From contig JADKBN010000020.1 of assembly GCA_016715065.1 (NCBI GenBank), forward strand, positions 1 through 64,000: DNA of 64,000 nt. The letters run 5' to 3'. Below are positions 15,073-24,700 of this stretch, one piece after another. Below the pieces are notes generated by a model that saw only the letters and a program-made list of their open reading frames with translations, did not search any database and was not told the DNA's origin. Both the position numbers and the translations under genes were made by a program. The stretch comes from Fibrobacterota bacterium. Its GTDB lineage: Bacteria; Fibrobacterota; Fibrobacteria; UBA5070. The number at the start of each line of letters is the position of its first letter. Position 1 is the first letter of the stretch.

Positions 15073-16182
15073 TCAGTCCAGGAAGTCCTTGTCCTTGAGT
15101 TTGCGGGGCAGGTATTCGTCGGAGGCGAACGTGATGCCCTTGGCGCTGAGGGCTTCCAGTTCCAGCTTCACCTTGCTGGAGAGCATGCGCTGGATCTCCG
15201 TCTGCCAGTGCTTCTTGCCTTGGAACCACGGATAGGCCATGATCTCCTTGGCACGCGCGATGTCGGTGTCCTCCAGACGGATGGTCACCTCGTCCGGGAT
15301 CTGGTACTTCTGGACGTCGGCGCTGGACAGTCCGATGAATCTCGCCGAGGGGATGGCCATGCGACGCGATTCGTAGGCCAGCGAGATGGAGCCCTGCTTG
15401 ACCACCGAATAGATGTAGTAGCCCCACGGGTCGTTATCCACAAACACGTAAAGGGGAAGCTTGAGTTCGTTGACCATGCGGTGCATCAGGCGGCGCACGC
15501 CGCGGGGGGGTTGCCCTCCGCCGTGGATCAGGATGCAGTGGTGCAGCTTCCAGAATTTGTCTTCATTCAGACGCCGCCACATGGCGTCTTTTTCCACCAG
15601 GAGGATGAACTTCGCTTCGCACTCGCGGAACTGGATGACGTTGGGTTCCACGATCGATGGCACCGACCACCCGCCGGTTCCCATGCGACGCGCGTCGATG
15701 ACGTCCCCGCCATCCACCACGGTGATCTCGCCGACCATCGCCCCCTTGTTGGAGGCGAACAGGTGCAGTTCCTCGCGCAGGCTGTCCAGCGTCACCTCGA
15801 GGTCCTCGATGATCGGGTCGGATTCGGCCTGGTCGTCGAAGGTGTTCTCGCGGGTGGTCGCGATGGTGTGCTTGGTCATGTAGTACAGGTCACGAATCGA
15901 GTTGGTCTTGCCCGCGTCCACCAGGCGTTTGCAGGCCTCCGCCACGAGCATCGTCTGCATGAATTTCTTGGACTGGCCCAAGTTGAAGAACTCGCGGGCG
16001 GTCTTGCCTTCGCCCATCTCGATGATCCGCTTGACCTCGTTGAAGTTGACGTTGGCCAAGGTGCGCGAGGGCACGTTGAACCGCGGATCGTCGCCTGCCA
16101 AGCCTTGCAGACGGACGTTCTTGGCCATCTGGATGATTTTTTCGTCGGTTGGCGGGCGGACCGGCTTTTTCGAGCTGCTCAT
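15073..16182 (-). CDS. top6A: DNA topoisomerase VI subunit A (Spo11/Top6A family)
   Basis: 369 residues, matching the length of archaeal Top6A. This subunit cuts both DNA strands by forming a tyrosyl-DNA link. The winged-helix (5Y-CAP) part carries RDLYY at residues 97-101, the family motif that holds the catalytic tyrosine. The Toprim domain carries the metal-binding Glu (LLVEKDA, E197) and the DxD pair (YVFVDNDPWGYY, D249 and D251). All key residues are present. The ATG overlaps the TGA of the B subunit gene by 4 nt (ATGA), giving coupled synthesis of the two subunits. Topoisomerase VI is typical of archaea and plants and is patchy in bacteria, so a complete pair here is unusual. Confidence 0.95.
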   Translation of the reverse strand: MSSSKKPVRPPTDEKIIQMAKNVRLQGLAGDDPRFNVPSRTLANVNFNEVKRIIEMGEGKTAREFFNLGQSKKFMQTMLVAEACKRLVDAGKTNSIRDLYYMTKHTIATTRENTFDDQAESDPIIEDLEVTLDSLREELHLFASNKGAMVGEITVVDGGDVIDARRMGTGGWSVPSIVEPNVIQFRECEAKFILLVEKDAMWRRLNEDKFWKLHHCILIHGGGQPPRGVRRLMHRMVNELKLPLYVFVDNDPWGYYIYSVVKQGSISLAYESRRMAIPSARFIGLSSADVQKYQIPDEVTIRLEDTDIARAKEIMAYPWFQGKKHWQTEIQRMLSSKVKLELEALSAKGITFASDEYLPRKLKDKDFLD

Positions 16183-18026
16183 GCGTCGTCGTCTCCGAAA
16201 AGGCTTGCCTGGACGGCGGTGGCGCCGGAGGGTTCGTGGGAGCCTTCCGCGCGGGGCGCTTTGGCCTTGGCGACGGGAGGAGTGGAATCGACCAGACTTT
16301 CCAGGTCGCCCTCGGCGGGTTCGGGCAGGTCGGCTTCGTCGATCTCGGGGGGCAGGTCGGTGGCCACCACCGCGCCCGGCACCAAGGGTTGGCCGTCTTC
16401 GCCGATCACCAGCGTGCCTTCCATTTCTTCCGGTGCTTCCCTGTGCTTCATCGCCTCGAGTTTTTCGGCGAGCTCGGTTTTCTTGCGGGCGGTTTCCAGA
16501 AGAGCCGTGCGCAGATCGGAGCCGTCTTCCTTGGTGATCTGTTGGAAGGCGCGCACCACCTCTTCGATGTAGGCGTTGAAGATGTTGCGGCGCTTGGCCT
16601 GGCTCGCGGCGGCTTGCTTTTTCTTGAGGTAGGTGCCGAGCTTGCGACCGGCTTCCTGCAAGGCCAGCTTGAATTCCTTGCGAATCTCGTCGTAGTCGGC
16701 GATGGCTTCCTTGGCCTGGTTGGTGAACGGCACCCAGACCGAGGCCATGTGCACCATGATCACCAAGGGTCCCACGGGAAGCGAGCCCTTCGATTGCTGC
16801 AGTCCATAGGATTTCCAGGCCACATCCATGATGGCCTTGGTGCTGGAACAGGCAGACAACTGGTATTGCAAGGGCACGCGGTTGGCGAAGCGGATCACCC
16901 TGGAAACACTGTCGCTTTCCAACTTCCCGCCCCAGGCCAGGCCCACCTCGATCTGGAAGGGATTGCCCCGGTAGATGGCGGGTTTGCGGGTGGTGGCCGC
17001 GTAGAATTCCGCGCCCAGTTCCTTGTGCATGCCCTTGAGCAGATGCTCCACCCCGATGGGCGCGAGGCAATCCGTGCGCGGCGGAGGAAGTTCCGCCTTC
17101 TGCAGGGAATGGAAGAGCTTTTCCGCTTCCTGCGGGTGCAGGTCGCCGGGAACGGCGGAAAGTGCGATGCCGCTGGCCTTGCAGACTTGGCCGGCAGCTT
17201 GCGAAGTCACGCGGGAAAACGACCCGGTGAGGAAGACCCCCATCGAGCGGTGCGGGCTGTCGTGCAGCAATCGTGTGAAGATGCCCAGCTCGATCCCGTG
17301 GGGGTGAGGTTGGATTTCCACCGGCTCGGGAGGAAGTTCCTTGGCGGCCCGCGGAAAGTTGCGTTCCGTGTTGTCGGGGGCCAGGAAGGAAAATTCCGCG
17401 TGAGGATTGGCGATGGCGGTCTGTTCCAGGTACTCGTCCACCGACTGGCGGCCGCGAAAGAACGTCGCTTTCATGGTGATGTCGACCTTGGTCCCGGTGC
17501 CGGGATCGCCCCAGTCCACTTCTTCATCCACCAGGATCACGGGCTCGTTGCGCTTGAGGTCCATGCGCAGTTCGTAGTAGTGGGCCGGCTTGGATTTGAA
17601 GGCCCGGCTGGTGATCTGGACGGGCTTGGCGGTGGTGATCTGGCCGTACATGCCCGCCGCGCTGATGCCGATTCCCTGCTGGCCGCGGCTCATGCGCAGG
17701 CGATGGAACTTCGAGCCGTAGAGGAGTTTGCCGAACACGCGGGGAATCTGGGCCTTCACGATGCCGGGTCCGTTGTCGCGCACGGAAAGGACGTAATGGT
17801 CCTCCGTGCCTTCCACCTTGCGAATTTCGACGCGGATCCTGGGGAGGATGCGGGCCTCTTCGCAGGCGTCCAGAGAATTGTCCACCGCTTCCTTCACCGC
17901 GGTCAGAAGGGCCTTTCGCGTGTTGTCGAAGCCGAGCATGTGCCGGTTTTTCGCGAAGAAGTCCGCGACCGAGATTTCCTGCTGGCGTTTGGCCATGCTT
18001 TGGGCGTCGGGTGCGTTGGATGCCAA
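16179..18026 (-). CDS. top6B: DNA topoisomerase VI subunit B (GHKL ATPase)
   Basis: 615 residues. The N-terminal GHKL ATPase has its N box (VKEAVDNSLDACEEAR, N50), G1 box (RDNGPGIV, 84-91) and G2 box (SRGQQGIGISAAGMYGQ, 113-129). A helix-two-turn-helix region and the transducer domain follow, with the switch lysine plausibly in the AWGGKLES or PLQYQLSA region. The C-terminus from about residue 555 is an acidic, Pro-rich extension (GTLVIGEDGQPLVPG, then PPEIDEADLPEPAEGDLES). It binds ATP and drives strand passage with subunit A. The TTG start is chosen because GGAGAGGA precedes it at a good distance; an internal ATG at 17996 has no ribosome site. The promoter at 18067-18095 faces away from the acidic-protein gene. 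Confidence 0.95.
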   Translation of the reverse strand: MASNAPDAQSMAKRQQEISVADFFAKNRHMLGFDNTRKALLTAVKEAVDNSLDACEEARILPRIRVEIRKVEGTEDHYVLSVRDNGPGIVKAQIPRVFGKLLYGSKFHRLRMSRGQQGIGISAAGMYGQITTAKPVQITSRAFKSKPAHYYELRMDLKRNEPVILVDEEVDWGDPGTGTKVDITMKATFFRGRQSVDEYLEQTAIANPHAEFSFLAPDNTERNFPRAAKELPPEPVEIQPHPHGIELGIFTRLLHDSPHRSMGVFLTGSFSRVTSQAAGQVCKASGIALSAVPGDLHPQEAEKLFHSLQKAELPPPRTDCLAPIGVEHLLKGMHKELGAEFYAATTRKPAIYRGNPFQIEVGLAWGGKLESDSVSRVIRFANRVPLQYQLSACSSTKAIMDVAWKSYGLQQSKGSLPVGPLVIMVHMASVWVPFTNQAKEAIADYDEIRKEFKLALQEAGRKLGTYLKKKQAAASQAKRRNIFNAYIEEVVRAFQQITKEDGSDLRTALLETARKKTELAEKLEAMKHREAPEEMEGTLVIGEDGQPLVPGAVVATDLPPEIDEADLPEPAEGDLESLVDSTPPVAKAKAPRAEGSHEPSGATAVQASLFGDDDA

Positions 18027-18066
18027 GATTGTCCTCTCCGTCGAGGTTCAGGGTTCAAAAAGGGCA

Positions 18067-18095
18067 AACCTACGACAGCCTGCACATGTGTACAA
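18067..18095 (-). promoter_or_regulatory. Putative promoter of the topoisomerase VI operon
   Basis: TTGTAC (18095-18090) and TAGGTT (18072-18067) have a 17-nt spacer on the minus strand, 41 nt before the TTG start. The -10 continues as TAGGTTTG, which matches TAnnTTTG. The spacer contains the 8-bp palindrome CACATGTG. Confidence 0.55.
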
Positions 18096-18170
18096 GGGTT
18101 CAAGCTCTTGTTGTCGATGGGGTTGACGCTCGACAAATGAAGCTGGATATTGAAGACTGAAGGAAACGAC

Positions 18171-18198
18171 TTGACTTAATCCACGTCCGTGATATACT
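18171..18198 (+). promoter_or_regulatory. Sigma70-type promoter for the acidic protein-MltD-SppA operon
   Basis: TTGACT (18171-18176) and TATACT (18193-18198) are separated by 16 nt, about 50 nt before the GGAGGA-preceded ATG at 18252. This is the best match to the classical consensus in the window. Confidence 0.7.
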
Positions 18199-18251
18199 TC
18201 CCCCCTCGGTATGCGCCGGGTTGACTATCCGGTTTTTTGGAGGATTCGCTC

Positions 18252-18482
18252 ATGCGTTCGGAACTTGTGCGCTGGGAGTTCGCTCGTCGACCCAAGCAGG
18301 ATGAATTTGAAGACCTCGACGGTTCGCTCGGACCGGGATTCGAGGAAGACGCCGACGGAGAATACTCCGAAGGCGGGGATGACGACGAAGAAAGCCAGGA
18401 AATTGATTTCGATGATCCCAACTTCGCTCGAGGCGAGGGGATCTGGAAGAGCTACGCTGAAGATCTGGACATCGAGGAGTGA
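18252..18482 (+). CDS. Small highly acidic protein, 76 aa
   Basis: An unrecognised protein beginning MRSELVRWEFARRPKQ, followed by a strongly acidic stretch (DEFEDLDGSLGPGFEEDA, then EGGDDDEESQEIDFDDPN) and the end WKSYAEDLDIEE. No signal peptide or membrane segment is present, so it should be cytoplasmic. GGAGGA at 18238-18243 fixes the start at 18252 rather than an upstream in-frame TTG at 18237. The gene lies directly after a good promoter and 1 nt before the transglycosylase ATG, so it is the lead gene of that operon. Its composition suggests a basic or nucleic-acid-mimicking binding partner, but that is speculation. Confidence 0.8.
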   Translation: MRSELVRWEFARRPKQDEFEDLDGSLGPGFEEDADGEYSEGGDDDEESQEIDFDDPNFARGEGIWKSYAEDLDIEE

Positions 18483-18483
18483 G

Positions 18484-20853
18484 ATGACGCGCAGGGCCCT
18501 CACCGTCCTGGCCCTGCTCTCTCTAGCCTCGCTATGGAGCGGATGCGCTCCCTCTCGCCAGTCCATCGGCCAGAGCCAAAACCCTTACGCGCAGTTGGAT
18601 GCGTCGCGGTTGCGCCATGTACGCAACCTGCTGGACAGCGCGCTGTGGTTGCAGGCGCAAGGTCGGTACGTCCAGGCACACGGCCTGCTTTCCACCGCGT
18701 TGTCGGATCTGTCCGTGGTGGACACCGCAGGGTCCGGGGAAGCGGTTTCGGCTCTGACCGTGCAGGTGCTGGCCAGCATGCGCAACAGCCTTCCGTATTC
18801 GTTGGAACCCGATGCATTGGAAGACGCGGTCATCGAGGAAGCCGACGGTGTGGCCGTGCTCGATTCCCTCCCGGAAACGACGGTGGAAGGAGCATTGGAT
18901 TCCACGACCCTGGCGGCTTTGCGCTCGGAGGTGATGGTGGACTCCACCGCGACCTTCGATCTTCCCGTCGAGGTCAACGACCAGGTGTTGCGGGACATCC
19001 GACTGCTCAAGGACCAGATCCCCCAGCACTTCGCCCGCTGGCTGGAGCGCAAGGGGCGTTGGGAAGAAATGATCAGTCGGGAATTGTCGGCCAACGGCAT
19101 GCCGCGCGACTTGATCTACCAGGCGATGATCGAAAGCGGATTCAACCCCCGCGCCACCTCGCCGGCCGCCGCCGCGGGAATCTGGCAGTTCATCCCGGGC
19201 ACCGGCCGAAGGTTCGGGATGCGCATCGATCGTTTTGTGGACGAGCGCCGCGATCCCGTCAAATCGACCCGCGCCGCCATCGCCTACCTGAGCATCCTCT
19301 ACCAGCAGTTCGGCGATTGGAAACTCGCCATGGCCGCCTACAACTGTGGGGAGTTCTGCGTGGAGCGCACCATCCGCAAGGCTGGCCACAACGACTATTG
19401 GACCTTGCCTTTGCCGCGCGAGACCCGCAACTACGTCCCTCGGATCTTCGCGGCGGCCATCCTGGGGAAAAATCCCAAGGCGCACGGATTCGATCTCCAG
19501 CCCTGGTCGCCGATGGCCATGGACACATTCACGGTGGAAGGCGGACTGACCTTCGCCCAGATCGCCAAGGCACTTTCGGTCTCGGAAGATTCCCTAGGCT
19601 TGATGAATCCTGCGTTGGTTCGTCAAACCACCCCACCCGCCCGCGAACCGTGGCTTTTGTACATCCCGCAGGGCTTGCGCGAGCGGTTCGCTCTGGTCTA
19701 CCCGGACCTCGAGAAGTCCTTCCAAGCTCCCGCCCCCCAGCGCACGGTCCACAAGGTGCGGCGCAAGGAAACCCTCGTGGGCATCGCTTCCCGTTACGGC
19801 GTTTCCGTGTCCGATCTCAAACGATGGAACAAGATTTCCGGCAAGCGCGTGTGGCCGGGTCGGGCTTTGGTTGTCTATGGCGACTACCCCGGTGCACCGT
19901 TGGTGCAACCCAAGGAGCCGCCGCTGGCCAAACGCGGCGAGGGGATTCCTGCGCGCTCCAAGCAGGCCGTGCACAAGGTGCGTCGCGGCGAGACACTGGC
20001 CGCCATCGCCTTGCGATACGGGGTATCGCGTGCCGATCTCGCATCCTGGAACGGAGACAACGGTGCGAAGCTGAAGCCAGGCAAGTATTTGTGGGTTTCC
20101 GCTCCGAGCCAGGAAATCCCCGCCGTGGCCGCTGTCGCGACCGTTCCTGCGGCTGCCCCCGCGACACCAGCTGCCGCCACTGTCGCAAAACCGCAGGCGG
20201 AGCAAGCCAAGGCCGCGGCTGCCCCGGCGGGCACCCACCACCGGGTGCGACGCGGCGAGACGCTGGAAAAGATCGCCTCCGACTACGGCACCACTCCCGC
20301 CCAGCTGCGCGCCTGGAACGGCATGAAATCCGACCACGTCCGCTCCGGCTCCAGGATCCTCGTCGCCGGCGAGGCCGCCAAGGCCAACGCGCCCGCCAAG
20401 GTCGTCGCCTCGATCGCACCGCTCAAGCTCGAACAACCGACCCCGCGTCGACTGACCCTCACCAAGCCGCAGGCCTCGTCGACCTCTCCCTCCCATGTGG
20501 TGCGCGACGGCGAGACCCTGGACATGATCGCCCGCTCGTACGGGGTCTCGGTTGGATCCATCAAACTTCTGAACCACCTGCGGTCGTCCCGCATCGACAT
20601 AGGTCAGAAATTGGCGCTTCCGGCCGGCATCGCGATCGGACAGCCCGCACCACCTGCGCCCGTGCGTCAAGTGGCCTCCCCGGCCGCCCCGGTCCGCACG
20701 GTTTCCTACACGGTCCGGCCCGGCGATTCCCTCTACTCGATCGCCCGATCGCGATCCACGACGGTGGACACACTCATGCAGCTCAACGGACTGACCCAAT
20801 CCAGCCTCAAGCCGGGACAGGTGATCCGGGTTCCCCAGGTGGCTTCCCTGTGA
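18484..20853 (+). CDS. MltD-like lytic transglycosylase with five LysM domains
   Basis: 789 residues. It cleaves peptidoglycan glycan strands to anhydro-muropeptides. The signal peptide ends at a probable lipoprotein cysteine (LASLWSGC, C21), although Trp at -3 is atypical. The SLT domain spans about residues 195-340 with catalytic Glu217 in YQAMIESGFNPRATS, followed by the family signature GIWQFIPGTGRRFGM and AAYNCGE. Five LysM domains follow, beginning near residues 420 (HKVRRKETLVGIASRYGVS), 498, 581, 673 and 740 (YTVRPGDSLYSIARS), separated by Ala/Pro linkers. E. coli MltD has two or three, so five is high. The start is 1 nt after the acidic-protein stop and the stop overlaps the sppA GTG, giving one operon. 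Confidence 0.93.
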   Translation: MTRRALTVLALLSLASLWSGCAPSRQSIGQSQNPYAQLDASRLRHVRNLLDSALWLQAQGRYVQAHGLLSTALSDLSVVDTAGSGEAVSALTVQVLASMRNSLPYSLEPDALEDAVIEEADGVAVLDSLPETTVEGALDSTTLAALRSEVMVDSTATFDLPVEVNDQVLRDIRLLKDQIPQHFARWLERKGRWEEMISRELSANGMPRDLIYQAMIESGFNPRATSPAAAAGIWQFIPGTGRRFGMRIDRFVDERRDPVKSTRAAIAYLSILYQQFGDWKLAMAAYNCGEFCVERTIRKAGHNDYWTLPLPRETRNYVPRIFAAAILGKNPKAHGFDLQPWSPMAMDTFTVEGGLTFAQIAKALSVSEDSLGLMNPALVRQTTPPAREPWLLYIPQGLRERFALVYPDLEKSFQAPAPQRTVHKVRRKETLVGIASRYGVSVSDLKRWNKISGKRVWPGRALVVYGDYPGAPLVQPKEPPLAKRGEGIPARSKQAVHKVRRGETLAAIALRYGVSRADLASWNGDNGAKLKPGKYLWVSAPSQEIPAVAAVATVPAAAPATPAAATVAKPQAEQAKAAAAPAGTHHRVRRGETLEKIASDYGTTPAQLRAWNGMKSDHVRSGSRILVAGEAAKANAPAKVVASIAPLKLEQPTPRRLTLTKPQASSTSPSHVVRDGETLDMIARSYGVSVGSIKLLNHLRSSRIDIGQKLALPAGIAIGQPAPPAPVRQVASPAAPVRTVSYTVRPGDSLYSIARSRSTTVDTLMQLNGLTQSSLKPGQVIRVPQVASL

Positions 20854-21695
20854 AGCCGCGTTGGCTCCTGCTCCTTTTGTTCGTCGGCGTCGGATCCTGC
20901 ATGGTGGGAAGACGTTTTCCGTCCAGTTCGCTGGGCGAAGACCGGATCCGGGTGGTTCGGCTGGACGGCGCGCTCATGGATGGTCGGAAAATCGTGGAAC
21001 GCCTCGATGCGGCCCGAGCCGACTCCTCCGTAAAGGCCGTGGTCCTGCGCATCGAGTCCCCCGGCGGCGCCGTGGGCGCCTCGCAGGAAGTCTACGAAGC
21101 CGTCCGCGCCACCGATCGCGTCAAGCCCGTGGTGGCGACCATCGGAAACATCGGCGCATCCGGTGGCTACTACGCGGCGCTCGGTGCGCGCCGCATCTGG
21201 GCCAATCCCGGATCCCTCACGGGAAGCATCGGCGTGATCACCCAATTCACGGACTTCCACGAACTCATGGACAAGATCGGCGTCCATTCCAAGACCGTCA
21301 AAAGCGCCGAATTCAAGGACGCGGGAACGCCATGGCGCGCGATGACCGACCGCGAAAACGCTTTGTTCCAACAGATGGTCACCGACGTCTACGACCAGTT
21401 CCGCACCGCCGTGGCCGATCGCCGCAAGGTCGATTCCGCGGCGCTGGACACCCTGGCCGACGGCCGTGTGCTCACCGGCCGCCAAGCTTGGCGCGCGGGG
21501 CTCGTGGACTCCATCGGGACCTTCAACGACGCTAAATCCGAAGCCCTGAAGCTCGCCGGACTTCCTGCGGACGCGCCTGTGGACGAGGAGGAGCCTAAGG
21601 TGCCGCTGCTGCGCCGCCTTCTGGACCCGGAGGCGGAAGGCTTTTCCAAGCTCCTGCCGCTTTCCGGTGCACGCGTCGAATTCCGCATGCCTTGA
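20850..21695 (+). CDS. sppA: Signal peptide peptidase SppA (S49 family), short form
   Basis: 281 residues, the short single-domain form. It degrades cleaved signal peptides in the membrane. A single N-terminal helix (RWLLLLLFVGVGSC) ends in VGSC, which also fits a lipobox. The S49 fold shows RIESPGGAVGASQEVYEAV, the nucleophile Ser104 in GNIGASGGYYAAL, and the catalytic Lys156 in VKSAEFKDAGTPWR, which form the Ser-Lys dyad. The GTG start overlaps the transglycosylase stop (GTGA). It sits directly before the C25 protease gene, which has its own promoter-like box. Confidence 0.93.
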   Translation: MKPRWLLLLLFVGVGSCMVGRRFPSSSLGEDRIRVVRLDGALMDGRKIVERLDAARADSSVKAVVLRIESPGGAVGASQEVYEAVRATDRVKPVVATIGNIGASGGYYAALGARRIWANPGSLTGSIGVITQFTDFHELMDKIGVHSKTVKSAEFKDAGTPWRAMTDRENALFQQMVTDVYDQFRTAVADRRKVDSAALDTLADGRVLTGRQAWRAGLVDSIGTFNDAKSEALKLAGLPADAPVDEEEPKVPLLRRLLDPEAEGFSKLLPLSGARVEFRMP

Positions 21696-21739
21696 GAGTC
21701 CCGCCCGATCCCGTGCGCTGGGTGGGCTCGGGCACTTTA

Positions 21740-21748
21740 GGTAGTTTT
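21740..21748 (+). promoter_or_regulatory. GGTAGTTTT box before C25 protease 1, leaderless
   Basis: The first T of TAGTTT (21742) is 13 nt before the ATG at 21755. The sequence also reads TAGTTTTG, a match to TAnnTTTG. No ribosome site is present. Confidence 0.4.
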
Positions 21749-21754
21749 GCTTCG

Positions 21755-24700
21755 ATGGGCCTTCCACGGCAGCTGTCCTCCATCGCGGGAATCCGTTTCC
21801 GGCTGGCCTTGTTGTCGGTTCTTGTCGTATCGATGGCCGTCGCGGCAGGGCCTGCCACCCTTCTTCCGCGCAAAGGCGCGGCGGTCGTTTCCGTCGGGGA
21901 CAAGGATCCTTTCACCGATCGGGAGGATGGCAGGGTCCGCCTGTCCGGGCGGGTGTTGACCGTGGCCACCGGATCGGCTCCCCGCTCGCTCTCCTTCCCG
22001 GACCTGGCGCTGTTCACGGGTTCGGGCGACACGATCTCCTCCCGACCTGATTCGGTCCCCCGTCCGCCTGGACTCTCGGTGATTCCCATCGAGCGAATCG
22101 ATCGGAACAAGGATGGAATCGTCGACGACGACGATGAAATTCGGTTCTGGGTCCGCGGAACGAGCATTTGGAAGCGAGACTCCGCGTCTGCTGGCTGGGT
22201 CCGGTCCCTCCATCCCTACGACACCGCCAGACGGTACTACGTGCAGGCCGCCGCCGCCATCGCCTCGCCGGATCTGGCGAACCCTCGCACAGGGGCCGCC
22301 GGGCGGACCCACGCGCGAGTCGCATCGCTGCGATGGGTCGGTCGTCCCGCCATGCTCCTGGAAAGGAGTCTGAGCTCCACCGATCCGGACGATCGCCAGA
22401 CCGGGATCGGATGGACCTGGATCCGCACGGAAACCCCGCAGGATGTGGCATTGGACGCCGAGGGGTTGTCCAGGTTTCCCGCATTGGCCAGCGACACCGC
22501 CTGGGCGACGGTCCACCAGGCCGCCACCGAATACCCGCAAGGACAAAATGCGTCCAAGCTGGACCTTCGCTGCAACGGCAACCCCGCGGTGGTCACCCAT
22601 GGGGCCGGAAGATCTGCCAGATTCCGTCTGACCGGATTGCGCGAAGAGTCCAATTCCATCCGGTTGGCGGGACTTTCCAAATTCCATCTGGCCGGGGTGT
22701 CCCTGGAGAGTCTGCGCGACCCCTCCGGCGACGACAGTGCGCTGTTTCCCGCTCCCGGCATGGGTCGGATCGCCGTGCCGGTGCGGGCCGGACGCGAATG
22801 CTGGGTCCTGGAAGGCGGAGTGGTCGTGCGCAAGTGCCTGATCGAAGGCGGGCTGATGCGCGACAGCGTGGGCCATCCCGACACCTGGTACGCGGTGTTC
22901 CCGGCCGATGGCGGCTCCCGGACGGTGTCGATCGCCCCTTGGCGCGAAGCTTCGGAGGCCAATGCGATCGACTTGTCGGAAAATGTCGGACCGCTGGACC
23001 TGGTGGTGGTGGCACCCGACGAATTCCTGGCCGTCGCGCAGGAGTACGCGTTCTGGCGGGCGAAGGACTGGCAGGTCCGCAAGATGAAGGTCGGGATCCT
23101 GCGCGCCCGCGACGTATGGGCGGGCTGGTCGGGAGGATCCATGGATCCTTCCGCCGTGCGCGACGCGCTTTCCTGGGCCAAGTCCAAATGGGGAGCCACC
23201 CATGCGATCCTGTTGGGAGCAGGTCACGCCGATCCCCGTGGGGTGTGGCCGAAATCGCCGAGGTGCTGGCTTCCGCATTGGGAAGACGCTGCGGTATCGA
23301 CGGACGATTTCTTCACGTGGTTTTCCAGCAAGGACCTTGTCTCCGGCATCGCGCTGGGAAGGGTTCCTGCCAACAACCTCGCGCAGGCGTGGGCTTGGCT
23401 CGAGAAGCTCAAGCGTTTCGAGGATCCCGCCCGGGCCTCGTTCGGGCCATGGCGCAACACGGTGGCCTTGCTTGCCGATGACCAACGCCAAGGAATCGAG
23501 CTGGATCCGATCCGCCATTCCGAACAGATCCAGGCGATTTCCAAGGAAATCGAAGCGCGTCGGCCCTGGGTCCGGCTGCTGAGCATTCACGAAGGCACCT
23601 ACAAATCGTCTGCTTCCGGGTTCAAGCCGGATGTCCGCAGGGACCTGGTCGCCGCCCTGGGTGGGGAGGTTTCCGCTTTCGTCTACATGGGCCATGGCAG
23701 TCCGGGAATCCTGGCCGACGAGTCGGTCATGGACGTGGCTTCGTTCCAACGCAACGTGCTCAATCCGGCTCGGCCCTGGTTCTCCTTGCTGGGGTCTTGC
23801 TCCGTGGGACGAAACGACCAGGTCGGGACGCCGGGCTTGCTGGAAACCTTCGTTGTATCGCCTGGCCAGGGATCCTACGCGGGAATCGCCGCCACCCGGG
23901 TCACCACCCCGATTCTGAATCGGGACCTGTTTGTCCGATTCTGGCGCAACCTGCTGGATCCGAAACGTCCGACCACCCTGGGCGAGGCTTTGGTGGCCGC
24001 CAAGCGCACTGGCGAGGTGGGGTACTTCCAGGATTATCCCAACCAGTCGTTCTACAATCTGCTGGGCGATCCGGCAGTGATCCCCTATCCAGGCGGAATC
24101 CAAGTCCAGTTGGATTCTCTCCCGGGAGTCTTCCAGCCATTGAGCCAACTGTCCATCTCCGGTGGGACTTCCGAGATCGCCGAGTCCCAGTTGCGGTTGG
24201 AGCATTCGCTGCCGATGGTCCGCTTGGCCGATTCGGTGGCGGTCAAGGGTTTGGACGGGAAACTTTCCGTTTCGAGGGTGGTCCAGGATATCCGCCCGTC
24301 GCCTGCCCAGTTCAGTGGAATGGTCGTTCCAGGCCTGGCCCAGCGTTTTGAGGTTGGTTTCTTGTTGCCCGCGCGGCTACCCATCGGAGATACCGCTTGG
24401 GCGAAGGTCTATGCTTGGAACCCACGAACCCGATCCGACGGAGGGGCGATTTCCCGGCCAGGGCGGATCGAGGGCATGGGCAGCCTGATTCCCGACGACC
24501 GAGTCGGCCCGAAGATCCGTTTGCGCCATTGTGATTCCAGCTGGGGAGAGGGAATCTCCTTTGGAAGTGTGGCCAAACTCCCCTTGCCCGTGTGCCTGGA
24601 AGCGCTTTTGGAAGACACCTCAGGGGTTTCTTCCAGCCTAGGTCCGGACGAAGGAGTGGTGTTCGCGCTTCCCGGAATTCGCGAAGCTTGGCATCCCGCC

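Noticed and set aside
16183..17070. A long upstream extension of the Top6A frame
   Set aside because: The extension overlaps Top6B in another frame and is low-complexity. The ATG at 16182 gives the family length and the 4-nt overlap.
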